A DNA stretch of 64,000 nt from Pantoea alfalfae (GTDB lineage: Bacteria > Pseudomonadota > Gammaproteobacteria > Enterobacterales > Enterobacteriaceae): the NCBI RefSeq assembly GCF_019880205.1, contig NZ_CP082294.1, forward strand, positions 62,001-126,000. Direction: 5' to 3'. Below the pieces are notes generated by a model. It saw only the letters and a list, made by a program, of their open reading frames with translations, was not told the origin of the DNA and searched no databases. A program made the translations under genes and the position numbers. Position 1 is the first letter of the stretch. The number at the start of each line of letters is the position of its first letter. Below, piece after piece: positions 46,119 through 54,049 of this stretch.

Positions 46119-47402
46119 ATGAGTCACTTAGCCTCATCACAACGCATTGTCATTACCGGCGCGGGCATCGTCTCGCCACTGGGTTGTGGCGTTGAAACCG
46201 TCTGGCGGCGATTAACGGCAGGGGAATCAGGTATACGTACCCTGCCCGATACGCTTACTGCTGGCACCGGTATTTCAGTAGGTGGCAGCGTGCCGGGCAT
46301 CGATGAAGATCCGCTGGCAGGTTACGACCCGGAGGCGTTCATTGCGCCGAAAGAGCGTAAAAAGATGTCGCGCTTTATCGAATTCGCGCTGCTGGCAGCA
46401 GAAGAAGCGCTGAATCAGGCGGGCTGGCATCCTGAAGATGAGGCGGCGCGTGAACGTACCGCGACGATTATTGCTTCAGGCGTCGGCGGCTTTGGTGCGA
46501 TTGCCGACGCGGTGCGCACTACCGACGCGCGCGGTCCGCGCAGGCTCTCACCTTTTACAGCGCCTTCGTTTCTGGCCAACATGGCCGCCGGTCATGTCTC
46601 GATCAAACACCGTTTCACCGGTCCGCTGGGCGCGCCCGTTACTGCCTGTGCGGCGGGGGTTCAGGCGATTGGTGATGCAGCCAGGCTGATCAGAAGCGGT
46701 GAAGCGGACATTGCTATTTGCGGCGGCTCAGAAGCGGCGCTGGATCGCGTCACGCTGGGCTGTTTCGCGGCTGCACGTGCGCTATCTGTGGGCTATGAAG
46801 ATCAGCCGCACCATGCCTCACGTCCGTTTGATCGTGACAGAAACGGCTTTGTGATGGCCGAAGGTGCAGGCCTGCTGGTGATTGAGTCACTGGCCCATGC
46901 CAAAGCACGCGGCGCGACACCGCTGGCGGAGATTGTCGGCTATGGCACCAGCGCCGATGCATACCACTTAACCGCGGGTCCGGAGGATGGCAGCGGAGCT
47001 GCGAGGGCGATGAGAACCGCCCTGCGCCAGGCGGGCATCAGCCCGGAGGATGTCCAGCATATCAACGCGCATGCAACCTCAACGCAGGTTGGCGATCACG
47101 GCGAGCTGGCGGCTATTCGCGCAGTGTTTGGCGATGATTCACCGGTCGCGATCGCCTCAACCAAATCCGCCACCGGCCATCTGCTGGGTGCGGCAGGCGG
47201 CATTGAGGCGATATTCACCCTTATGGCGCTGCGCCAGCAGATTATTCCGCCGACGCTGAACCTCCATCATCCTGATGAAGCCGCAGGCAATCTGGACCTG
47301 GTGGCACTCAATGCACGTCCCACCGCGCTAACTTATGCCATGTCGAACGGATTTGGTTTTGGTGGCGTCAACGCCAGTCTCCTGCTGCGTACGTGGCAAT
47401 GA
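46119..47402 (+). CDS. Beta-ketoacyl-ACP synthase II-like protein (FabF paralog)
   Basis: A 427-residue condensing enzyme. The active-site Cys is in VTACAAGVQ, the catalytic histidines in NAHATSTQVGD and SATGHLLGAAGG, and the N-terminus RIVITGAGIVSPLGCG is typical of KAS II. It elongates acyl-ACP with malonyl-ACP. It is not next to acpP or other fab genes, so it is probably a specialised paralog and not housekeeping fabF. ATG 46119 is preceded by GGGAG at 8 bases; the frame is open upstream to 45903 but that part is not protein-like. Likely regulated by the upstream TetR protein. Confidence 0.85.
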   Translation: MSHLASSQRIVITGAGIVSPLGCGVETVWRRLTAGESGIRTLPDTLTAGTGISVGGSVPGIDEDPLAGYDPEAFIAPKERKKMSRFIEFALLAAEEALNQAGWHPEDEAARERTATIIASGVGGFGAIADAVRTTDARGPRRLSPFTAPSFLANMAAGHVSIKHRFTGPLGAPVTACAAGVQAIGDAARLIRSGEADIAICGGSEAALDRVTLGCFAAARALSVGYEDQPHHASRPFDRDRNGFVMAEGAGLLVIESLAHAKARGATPLAEIVGYGTSADAYHLTAGPEDGSGAARAMRTALRQAGISPEDVQHINAHATSTQVGDHGELAAIRAVFGDDSPVAIASTKSATGHLLGAAGGIEAIFTLMALRQQIIPPTLNLHHPDEAAGNLDLVALNARPTALTYAMSNGFGFGGVNASLLLRTWQ

Positions 47403-47641
47403 CTGCAGAGTGACAATTAAGCCCGCGCTGCCAGACACCCTCTCAGCGCGGGTAATACATCAGACGTTCTGAAAAAGCGTACACAGCTATTCCCAGTGTC
47501 CTGTGTTTATCAAAACACCCTCTGTACACCACTCACTTTATAAATCTGTACCTTTCCTGACAAAATTGCCGTTGCCTGGCCGTCAGCCCTTTTCTTTCAG
47601 CACTACAATTAATCGGATGAAAACAACTTCAGAGAACGTTG

Positions 47642-48529
47642 ATGAAAATTGCAGCCTTCGATATTGGTGGTACCTCTTTAAAAATGGGTGTGATTGACGA
47701 TCAGGGAAATATTCTGACCAGCGATAGTGCTGATATTTCCCATAACGCACGCGATAAAATACTTGATGAGATCCTGGCCTGGCTGGAGAAAAATCCCGGT
47801 TGTGCGGGTATTGCCGTCAGCACACCTGGGTATATTGATACAGACGCCGGTTATATTGCCATGGGCGGCACCATACGTGACTTTGACGAGTTTCATCTGA
47901 GCCAGTGGCTGACAGAAAAAACGTCTCTGCCTGCTACCGTCGAAAACGATGCACACTGTGCGCTGCTGGCGGAAAAGTGGCTGGGGAAAGCAAAAAAGCT
48001 CAACGATTTCCTGATGCTGACAATAGGCACCGGGTTAGGCGGAGCGGCCTTTTGCAATGGCGCCCTGATTCGGGGTAGACGCAACCGGGCTGGCGAATTT
48101 GGTTGCCTGCTGACTTCGCGCCCCACCAGCAGTAATATTGAACGCCACACCATGAGCCAGAGTTGTACCATGACGGCTCTTCGGGAGAATTACAGCCAGC
48201 TCATCGAAAAATCTTCCGACGACGTCACGGGTAAAGATGTCTTTGACGCATACGATCGCAAAGAAGAAGCCGCGCAGCAGGTGGTGAATAAATTCTACCA
48301 GGATCTTGCAGCCTGCTTATATAACCTGTTCAGCGTATTCGACCCGCAGATGGTATTTATCGGCGGGGGAATTACTGAGCGCGAACCTTTCCTCGAGGAA
48401 CTGGCAGAGCAGCTGGCAAAATATGATCCTGATATCCGCATAAATGCCGCGACCTACGGCAACGACTCCGGCATGCTGGGCGCAACCTGGAATTTCCTGC
48501 AGCGCCAGCCAGAAGAAAATGGCTTGTAG
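47642..48529 (+). CDS. ROK-family sugar kinase-like protein lacking the zinc motif
   Basis: A 295-residue ROK protein with the phosphate-binding motif AFDIGGTSLKMGVID, the catalytic region VENDAHCALLAE and ATP-binding IGTGLGGAAF and VFIGGGI. The canonical CxCGxxGCxE zinc-binding motif is absent: the region after GEFGCLL reads TSRPTSSNIERHTMS. Such zinc-less ROK proteins include beta-glucoside kinase-like enzymes, so a phosphorylated or modified sugar substrate is possible. No HTH is present, so it is not a ROK repressor. Monocistronic. Confidence 0.8.
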   Translation: MKIAAFDIGGTSLKMGVIDDQGNILTSDSADISHNARDKILDEILAWLEKNPGCAGIAVSTPGYIDTDAGYIAMGGTIRDFDEFHLSQWLTEKTSLPATVENDAHCALLAEKWLGKAKKLNDFLMLTIGTGLGGAAFCNGALIRGRRNRAGEFGCLLTSRPTSSNIERHTMSQSCTMTALRENYSQLIEKSSDDVTGKDVFDAYDRKEEAAQQVVNKFYQDLAACLYNLFSVFDPQMVFIGGGITEREPFLEELAEQLAKYDPDIRINAATYGNDSGMLGATWNFLQRQPEENGL

Positions 48530-48599
48530 TTCAGGGCTTATGCAGGTTACTCCTTTCTGATAATTATGATGATTTATCTGGTGCGGTATTTAAAACGAT

Positions 48600-48619
48600 A
48601 ACCCGGTCATGACCGGGTT
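48600..48619 (+). terminator. Palindromic terminator between ROK and Rpn genes
   Basis: AACCCGGTCATGACCGGGTT, a perfect palindrome followed by TACTCTTGTTT on the plus strand, between two convergent genes. Confidence 0.75.
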
Positions 48620-48633
48620 TACTCTTGTTTATA

Positions 48634-49584
48634 TTAGTGTCGTATTTGCGCCAGATCGTCTGACGTCAGGCCAGTCATTTCTAAGACAGTTTTACGATCA
48701 AGGCCGTTTTGTAGCATAGTGCGCGCAATTTTCAGGGTAGCTTCACGCTGTCCTTCAGTACGACCTTTCTCAATACCACGCCGCTCACCAAGCTCGATAC
48801 CTTCTGCGCGCCCTTTTTCGATCCCTTTTTGTTCAAGCTGCTGTGCGATGGTCATCAGTGCGTCTCCGTGTTGTGGCACCCGCTGTGCCAGTTCGCGAAC
48901 GAAAGCTTCGTAGTCAGCTGACTCACCAGCCTGCAGTAAATAGTGTATCAGCGTCATCACCTGGGGTGAAGAAAGATAATCGGCCATGAATAGCGTGACC
49001 AGATGGTCAGTCAGGCTTGCAATGTCGCGTTGATGAATATGTTTCTGTAAAAGCGTCAGGGCGGCCATACTGCGATGAGTCATGATCTCGTCATCCGGGA
49101 TGACCGTAATGTCCACCAGCGGGAAGGCGCCTCTATAAAGACTTTCCGCCACTACCGGATCATCAAATTCGTCGAACCAGCGGGTCGACCACGGATAGGG
49201 AGTGCGCTTACCGGTATAGAACAGCACAGGTATGACTAAAGGCAGCTTTTTATGGCCAGCTTCAAGGTGGCGCTGCATAGCAGCTACCGCATAACGTATC
49301 AGGCGGAATGCCATATGCCTGTCAGGGGTGGATGGGTGTTCAATCAGAACATGAATATATCCGTCACCGTTTGAGGTTCTGAGGCTATACAAAACGTCAC
49401 CGAAGTATTGATGCAAATCGTCTTCAACAAATGATCCGGACTCAAGCTTCAGTGTGGTGAGATCGCAGATTTTAAGCAATTCCTCCGGAAGGTGGATCTG
49501 CATAAAATCTCTGGCAACATCCGGATGCGTAAGAAGCTGTCGAAAAGTAGCATCATGAGGTGTAGCACTATTTTTATTTTTCAT
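48634..49584 (-). CDS. Rpn-family recombination-promoting nuclease/putative transposase
   Basis: A 316-residue protein of the RpnA/YhgA-like group. Seen: PHDATFRQLLTHPDVARDFMQIHLP at the N-terminus, the PD-(D/E)XK-like core around DVLYSLRTSNGDGYIHVLIEHPSTPD, and KKLPLVIPVLFYTGKRTPYPW. The C-terminal tail has tandem E-K-G-R/E-L-G-E-R repeats (KGIEKGRAEGIELGERRGIEKG). E. coli Rpn proteins are Ca2+-dependent DNA endonucleases that raise recA-independent recombination. I chose ATG 49584 (MKNKNSATPHD); an in-frame start at 49608 is less family-like. No inverted repeats of an IS were found around it. Confidence 0.87.
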   Translation of the reverse strand: MKNKNSATPHDATFRQLLTHPDVARDFMQIHLPEELLKICDLTTLKLESGSFVEDDLHQYFGDVLYSLRTSNGDGYIHVLIEHPSTPDRHMAFRLIRYAVAAMQRHLEAGHKKLPLVIPVLFYTGKRTPYPWSTRWFDEFDDPVVAESLYRGAFPLVDITVIPDDEIMTHRSMAALTLLQKHIHQRDIASLTDHLVTLFMADYLSSPQVMTLIHYLLQAGESADYEAFVRELAQRVPQHGDALMTIAQQLEQKGIEKGRAEGIELGERRGIEKGRTEGQREATLKIARTMLQNGLDRKTVLEMTGLTSDDLAQIRH

Positions 49585-49914
49585 CAGTTCAGCCCCTGTA
49601 AATTCCATGCGCTGCTTCCACAGCGAAGAGGCTATCTTAATGGATCAGATTTTAATTTATAATATTTAAATCTTGCTCAAGTTATATAGATCAACCACAC
49701 CCATGCTCTTTTAAAAAATTTATTAGCAAGATGAATTACGAGGCAATCTAAATTAATCACCTTGATCAATTTATATAGCGATAATTAAAAAATCCGGATG
49801 TACCCGAAACTTCTTACGCTGACCATTAATGTCTGAACAGCTTTACGAAAAGTTAATTTTCTATTTAAGTCACGGCATAACCAGCCCGATCACGCTGTTT
49901 ATACCGCCCGCTCC
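49585..49914. other. AT-rich intergenic region upstream of the Rpn gene
   Basis: About 330 bases, with an A/T-rich left half that should carry the Rpn promoter. No RNA gene or repeat recognised. Confidence 0.4.
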
Positions 49915-50037
49915 CTATCCCCGTCCCGGCGCATCCAACAGGCTAAGCGCCACGCCTGTCAGGGTATAGACCACTACATACAATAAAATCAGTGCCGCAA
50001 GCAAAAGACGGTGGCTGCGCATCTCACTTTTCTTCAT
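49915..50037 (-). CDS. 40-residue single-helix membrane peptide
   Basis: Beginning MKKSEMRSHRLLLAALI, a short basic N-terminus is followed by one strongly hydrophobic helix (LLLAALILLYVVVYTLTGVA) and a short tail ending DAPGRG. It starts 8 bases after the MipA/OmpV-like gene on the same strand and is probably translationally coupled to it. The protein is too short for most automatic gene calls. Confidence 0.6.
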   Translation of the reverse strand: MKKSEMRSHRLLLAALILLYVVVYTLTGVALSLLDAPGRG

Positions 50038-50045
50038 GGTGCCAT

Positions 50046-50831
50046 TCAGAAGGTGTAGCTCAATGCCAGGGTGGCCGATGCGCCGTTGTGCCGTGCAACA
50101 ATGGGGCTATCTGAAGCATGCTTATCCAGCCAGCTGTAGTCACCGATCACACTGGCGGCCCAGGCGGGCGTGAACTGATGACTCCAGGTCAGGCTGGTGT
50201 CTGTGCCATAAAATCCCCCCGCGGCGTCGTAGCGTTCAAACCCACTACGTGCACTCTGCCTACTGCTCACGCCATACCAGGTATTCATATAACGCGCATC
50301 GCCAGCCAGACCTGCCACCTGCAGTGCCACCGTATCATCCTGGGTCTGCCAGGGGATCAGGGTTACAGACGTCCGGTATTGCACGCCCTGACTATCACTT
50401 AATGGCAGCGTCGCTTTGCCCTCCAGCACCAACCACGGCGTTACCGACCATCCCAGCGCCAGCGCGGTGTTCATTGTTGCGTCGATATTCCCCATGCCCC
50501 TGAGCCGGTCATCACCGTCGCGCCACGATGAATTACGGTCAGAGCGACCCAGCCCGTAGCCCAGCGTATGTTCCAGATAAAGGCCGTTATCCGCCTGCAG
50601 ATCGTAGCCAATGCCTTTCTGTGAGTCTAAAAAGAAGGCTCCATCGCGCGCCTGGATCACCGGCATCAGCTGCCAGTGCTGCTTATCGGCGCCGCAATAG
50701 CGTGGTGCATTGATACCTGCGATGCCCAGCGTGGCGCTTGGGGGCGGCGTAGTCTCATCAGCCATGGCAGTCGCGGCACAGAATCCTAGCGAAAAACAGA
50801 CCATGTGCAGCGTTATTTTTCCGGTTATCAT
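50046..50831 (-). CDS. MipA/OmpV-family outer membrane protein
   Basis: A 261-residue outer membrane protein with a signal peptide ending ATAMA and a mature beta-rich barrel ending in ATLALSYTF with terminal Phe. Seen: LMPVIQARDGAFFLDSQKGIGYDL, typical of the MipA family, whose members act as scaffolds or porin-like proteins and are often controlled by neighbouring two-component systems. It is divergent from the response regulator gene at 50961 with a 129-base gap, fitting that pattern. ATG 50831 chosen over the adjacent GTG. Confidence 0.83.
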   Translation of the reverse strand: MITGKITLHMVCFSLGFCAATAMADETTPPPSATLGIAGINAPRYCGADKQHWQLMPVIQARDGAFFLDSQKGIGYDLQADNGLYLEHTLGYGLGRSDRNSSWRDGDDRLRGMGNIDATMNTALALGWSVTPWLVLEGKATLPLSDSQGVQYRTSVTLIPWQTQDDTVALQVAGLAGDARYMNTWYGVSSRQSARSGFERYDAAGGFYGTDTSLTWSHQFTPAWAASVIGDYSWLDKHASDSPIVARHNGASATLALSYTF

Positions 50832-50960
50832 CACGTTTCCTCATTATCACATCAGGTGCGGAGCTGAGGGGTTCAGAGCCGCGTCAATAGCCGGAGTATG
50901 CGGGGCGAGTGTCAATTAACGACCAGGGATTTATGAAGAAACAGTCAAGGTGATCCGAAA

Positions 50961-51656
50961 ATGCAGTCAAAACGTGTACTGATTATTGAAGATGATGCTG
51001 ATGCGGCGGGTGTACTCGAGGCCTACCTGAAACGTGAAAATTATGAGGTCATGATTGCCGGTGACGGACCCGGCGGGCTGGAAACTGCAGGACGCTGGCA
51101 GCCCGATCTGATCCTGCTGGATATTATGCTGCCCGGCATGAACGGCACCGAAGTGCTGGCCGCGCTGCGGCGGCGTGACGATACCCCGGTAATCATGGTG
51201 ACGGCGATGGGTGACGCGCCGGACCGTATCGGTGCCCTGCGCTATGGCGCAGATGACTACGTGGTCAAACCCTATCATCCGGGCGAAGTGGTGGCGCGCG
51301 TTCAGGCCGTGCTGCGCCGCAGCCAGAGTCATGCGCCCGCCGCAGAATCGCTACGTTGGGCGGGTTTGGTGGTTGATCCGCTGGCACTCACCGCCGTGGT
51401 AGAGTGTGACAGTGATGCACCGCGCCGCCTCGATCTGACGCCCACCGAATTTTCCCTGCTGGTCACCCTGATGCGTGCGCAGACGCGGCCTTTTACCCGC
51501 CTGTTTCTGCTGGAGCATTGTCTGCCGGAAAGCGATGCACTGGAGCGTGTAGTCGATACCCACGTCTATAACCTGCGCCGTAAACTGGAGGCTGCAGGCA
51601 TCTCAGACGTCTTACCGGCGGTTCGCAGCGTCGGTTACCGGTTCAGACAGCCATGA
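50961..51656 (+). CDS. OmpR-family response regulator
   Basis: A 231-residue regulator. The receiver has IIEDDADA, phosphoacceptor Asp54 in LILLDIMLPG, and Lys in YVVKPYHPGE. The C-terminal winged helix contains LDLTPTEFSLLVTLMRA and RVVDTHVYNLRRKLEAAG. It overlaps the histidine kinase gene by 4 bases and probably controls the downstream RND pump and the divergent mipA-like gene. Confidence 0.9.
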   Translation: MQSKRVLIIEDDADAAGVLEAYLKRENYEVMIAGDGPGGLETAGRWQPDLILLDIMLPGMNGTEVLAALRRRDDTPVIMVTAMGDAPDRIGALRYGADDYVVKPYHPGEVVARVQAVLRRSQSHAPAAESLRWAGLVVDPLALTAVVECDSDAPRRLDLTPTEFSLLVTLMRAQTRPFTRLFLLEHCLPESDALERVVDTHVYNLRRKLEAAGISDVLPAVRSVGYRFRQP

Positions 51657-52822
51657 AGAACAATACGCATACCTCACTGTGGCGCTGGATCTGCATCCGG
51701 GTGCTGTTTCTGGCCATCGGCAGCGTGATCCTGATCGCCGCCTGTATGTGGCTGCGCTTTGCGGTGCAGGCGTTCTGGGTCTACTACCGGATGCCGCCCG
51801 CGCTGCTTGATGAGTTCACAAAGCTACGCCATCATCCCGCCAGCGATCCGGCGCGCTTTCATCAGATTGTCGATCAGTGGTGGGGGATCAACTTTTCCGA
51901 TCCTTCGCTGGCATCATCTGACTGGCTGATCGTGCTGATCCTGGTGGTGGTCACCATCCCGTTTATGGTGATGATGGCGCTGCGTTTCGCCCGTCCGCTA
52001 TCGGCGCAGTTCAGCCAGCTGGCGACGGCGGCGCGTGCGGTGTCGAAAGGCGAATTTGGCCGGACGGCGGCGGTAGTGAAAGAAGCACCGCAGGAACTGG
52101 TGCGATTTACCGAAGATTTTAACCAGATGACGCAGCAGCTGGCGCGTTACGAGCGAGAGCTACGCACCTCGCATGTGGCGATGGCACACGAACTTCGCTC
52201 GCCACTGACGGCGGCGATCGGCCGCCTGCAGGGCATTCTGGATGGCGTCTTCCCTGCCGAGCCGCAGCAGCTGGCAATGATCATGAAGCAACTGACACAG
52301 CTCAGCCGCCTCACAGACGAACTGCATCTCTTGTCGCTGGCGGATGCCGGGCAGCTTACTCTCAACCGCGAGTGGTTTAATCTCAGCGAGTTACTACGCG
52401 AGCGCTCCGGCTGGCTTCTGCCGCAGGCAGAACAGGCGGGGATTGCCATCAGCGTGACATCACCCAACGATCTGCGGCTGTATGCCGATACCTTCCGGCT
52501 GGGCCAGGTGGTGACCATCATTTGTGAAAATGCGCTGCGCTATGCTGCCGACGGTGGCGCGTTGCTGATCACCGCCAGCCAGAACGATAAGGCGATCATA
52601 ATGACCTTCCGCGATTATGGTCAGGGTGTGGAGCCGGACTTCCTGCCGCAATTGTTTGACCGCTTTACCCGTGCTGACTCTTCACGCGCCCGCCACTCCG
52701 GCGGCAGCGGTCTGGGACTGTCAATCGCCAAAGCGATCGTCGAGGCGCACGGCGGATCGCTTTACGCCACGCTACCCGCCGACGGCGGTCTGTTGATCGG
52801 GATAACGCTGCCGGCGAGATAA
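51653..52822 (+). CDS. Two-component sensor histidine kinase
   Basis: A 389-residue membrane kinase with two transmembrane helices (~17-38 and ~92-112), a ~50-residue periplasmic loop (YYRMPPALLDEFTKLRHHP...), a HAMP linker, the phosphoacceptor His in MAHELRSPLTAAIGRL (~residue 178), an N-box (ICENALRYAADGG) and the ATP lid GGSGLGLSIAKAIVEAHGG. It pairs with the overlapping response regulator. The signal is unknown, possibly an envelope-active toxic compound given the RND genes. Confidence 0.88.
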   Translation: MKNNTHTSLWRWICIRVLFLAIGSVILIAACMWLRFAVQAFWVYYRMPPALLDEFTKLRHHPASDPARFHQIVDQWWGINFSDPSLASSDWLIVLILVVVTIPFMVMMALRFARPLSAQFSQLATAARAVSKGEFGRTAAVVKEAPQELVRFTEDFNQMTQQLARYERELRTSHVAMAHELRSPLTAAIGRLQGILDGVFPAEPQQLAMIMKQLTQLSRLTDELHLLSLADAGQLTLNREWFNLSELLRERSGWLLPQAEQAGIAISVTSPNDLRLYADTFRLGQVVTIICENALRYAADGGALLITASQNDKAIIMTFRDYGQGVEPDFLPQLFDRFTRADSSRARHSGGSGLGLSIAKAIVEAHGGSLYATLPADGGLLIGITLPAR

Positions 52823-52915
52823 ATTGTTCTGGCTTGACCATTTCTTGATGGTTCATGGAACATTTCTGGACACAGGCCGGGTTCAATGATCACAACTCAT
52901 TAAAGGAACCCGGTT

Positions 52916-54049
52916 ATGACAGACTTCTTATCGGATGCTGCCCGCCAGGTGTGGCGTCATCTCTTCAGTGTTCACATCTTCGCGCCAATCGTGTTCGTGC
53001 TGCTCGGCGTATTCATCATGACCGGCTGCCGGGACAACAATGTTGCCCCGCCAGCCGCCCCGCGCCGCCCGGTCAAAACGATGATCGCCCCGCCGCTCAG
53101 CAGTGACGCGTCACGCGTGCTGACTGGCGAAATCCGCGCTCATGAAGAGGTCGCGCTGGCCTTCAGGCTGGATGGCCGGGTGGTGAACCGCGCGGTTGAG
53201 CTGGGCGATCGTGTCAGCGCCGGGCAACTGCTGGCCGCGCTGGAAAACGATCAGCCTCGTAATCAGCTGAGCAGCGCGCGGGCCGATCTCGACAGCGCCC
53301 GCGCCGCCGAACGGGTCGCCGCGCTTAACCTGCATCGGATGCGGCTGCTGATGCCCGGTGGGGCCATTGCCCGCAGCCAGCTGGACAGTGCCCTGGCGGA
53401 CTGGCAGAGTGCGCAGTCCCGCTGCCTTAGCAGCGAAGCGGCGCTGAAAAATGCCCAGGATAACCTCAGCTGGACTCAGCTGACTGCGCCGGCAGCAGGC
53501 CGGATCACCGCCATCACGGTTCAGCCCGGTCAGGTGGTCAGCGCCGGACAGACTGTCATGACGCTGGCAGCCGGTGATGCACGCGATGCCGTGTTTGACC
53601 TGACAACACCTGCTCTGTTGCGAGCTGACGACCGGACTGCGCTGAAGGTGACGTTGCTCGCTGACCCGGGCATCCAGGCCAGTGGCACGATACGTGACAT
53701 CAGCCCGCAGGCCGATTCACAGACCCGTACCTGGCGGCTGCGCATCTCAATGAATCAGCCATCGGAGGCGATGGCTCTGGGAGCCACCGTCACCGTCACG
53801 CTTCCCGATGCGCAACCGCCGGTCATCGCCCTGCCCGCCAGCGCCCTGACCCGCTTCGCAGATAAGCCCGCGCTGCTGGTGGTTGATGCGGCGTCACGCC
53901 TGCAGCTTCGTCCGGTAGTGCTGGCCCGCTTCAGCGCACAGCAAATCTTTGTCTCTGCCGGGATCCGGCCAGGTGAGCGCGTTGTTACCGCTGGCGTCGG
54001 CACCCTGCAGCCCGGTGAAAAAGTGACGCTGGCTCCGGAGGGCTCATGA
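52916..54049 (+). CDS. RND efflux periplasmic adaptor
   Basis: A 377-residue HlyD/AcrA-type adaptor. An unusual 25-residue N-terminal extension precedes the hydrophobic segment IFAPIVFVLLGVFIMTGC, whose TGC could be a lipobox. The lipoyl domain has FRLDGRVVNRAVELGDRVSAGQ, the hairpin spans ~105-190, and TAPAAGRITAITVQPGQVV closes the lipoyl fold. It delivers substrates between the RND pump and an outer membrane factor; no TolC-like gene is adjacent. AAGGA precedes ATG. Overlaps the pump gene by 4 bases. Confidence 0.87.
   Translation: MTDFLSDAARQVWRHLFSVHIFAPIVFVLLGVFIMTGCRDNNVAPPAAPRRPVKTMIAPPLSSDASRVLTGEIRAHEEVALAFRLDGRVVNRAVELGDRVSAGQLLAALENDQPRNQLSSARADLDSARAAERVAALNLHRMRLLMPGGAIARSQLDSALADWQSAQSRCLSSEAALKNAQDNLSWTQLTAPAAGRITAITVQPGQVVSAGQTVMTLAAGDARDAVFDLTTPALLRADDRTALKVTLLADPGIQASGTIRDISPQADSQTRTWRLRISMNQPSEAMALGATVTVTLPDAQPPVIALPASALTRFADKPALLVVDAASRLQLRPVVLARFSAQQIFVSAGIRPGERVVTAGVGTLQPGEKVTLAPEGS

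Noticed and set aside
48634..49584. Insertion sequence around the Rpn-type putative transposase
   Set aside because: No terminal inverted repeats or target duplication seen; Rpn proteins are usually stand-alone nucleases.
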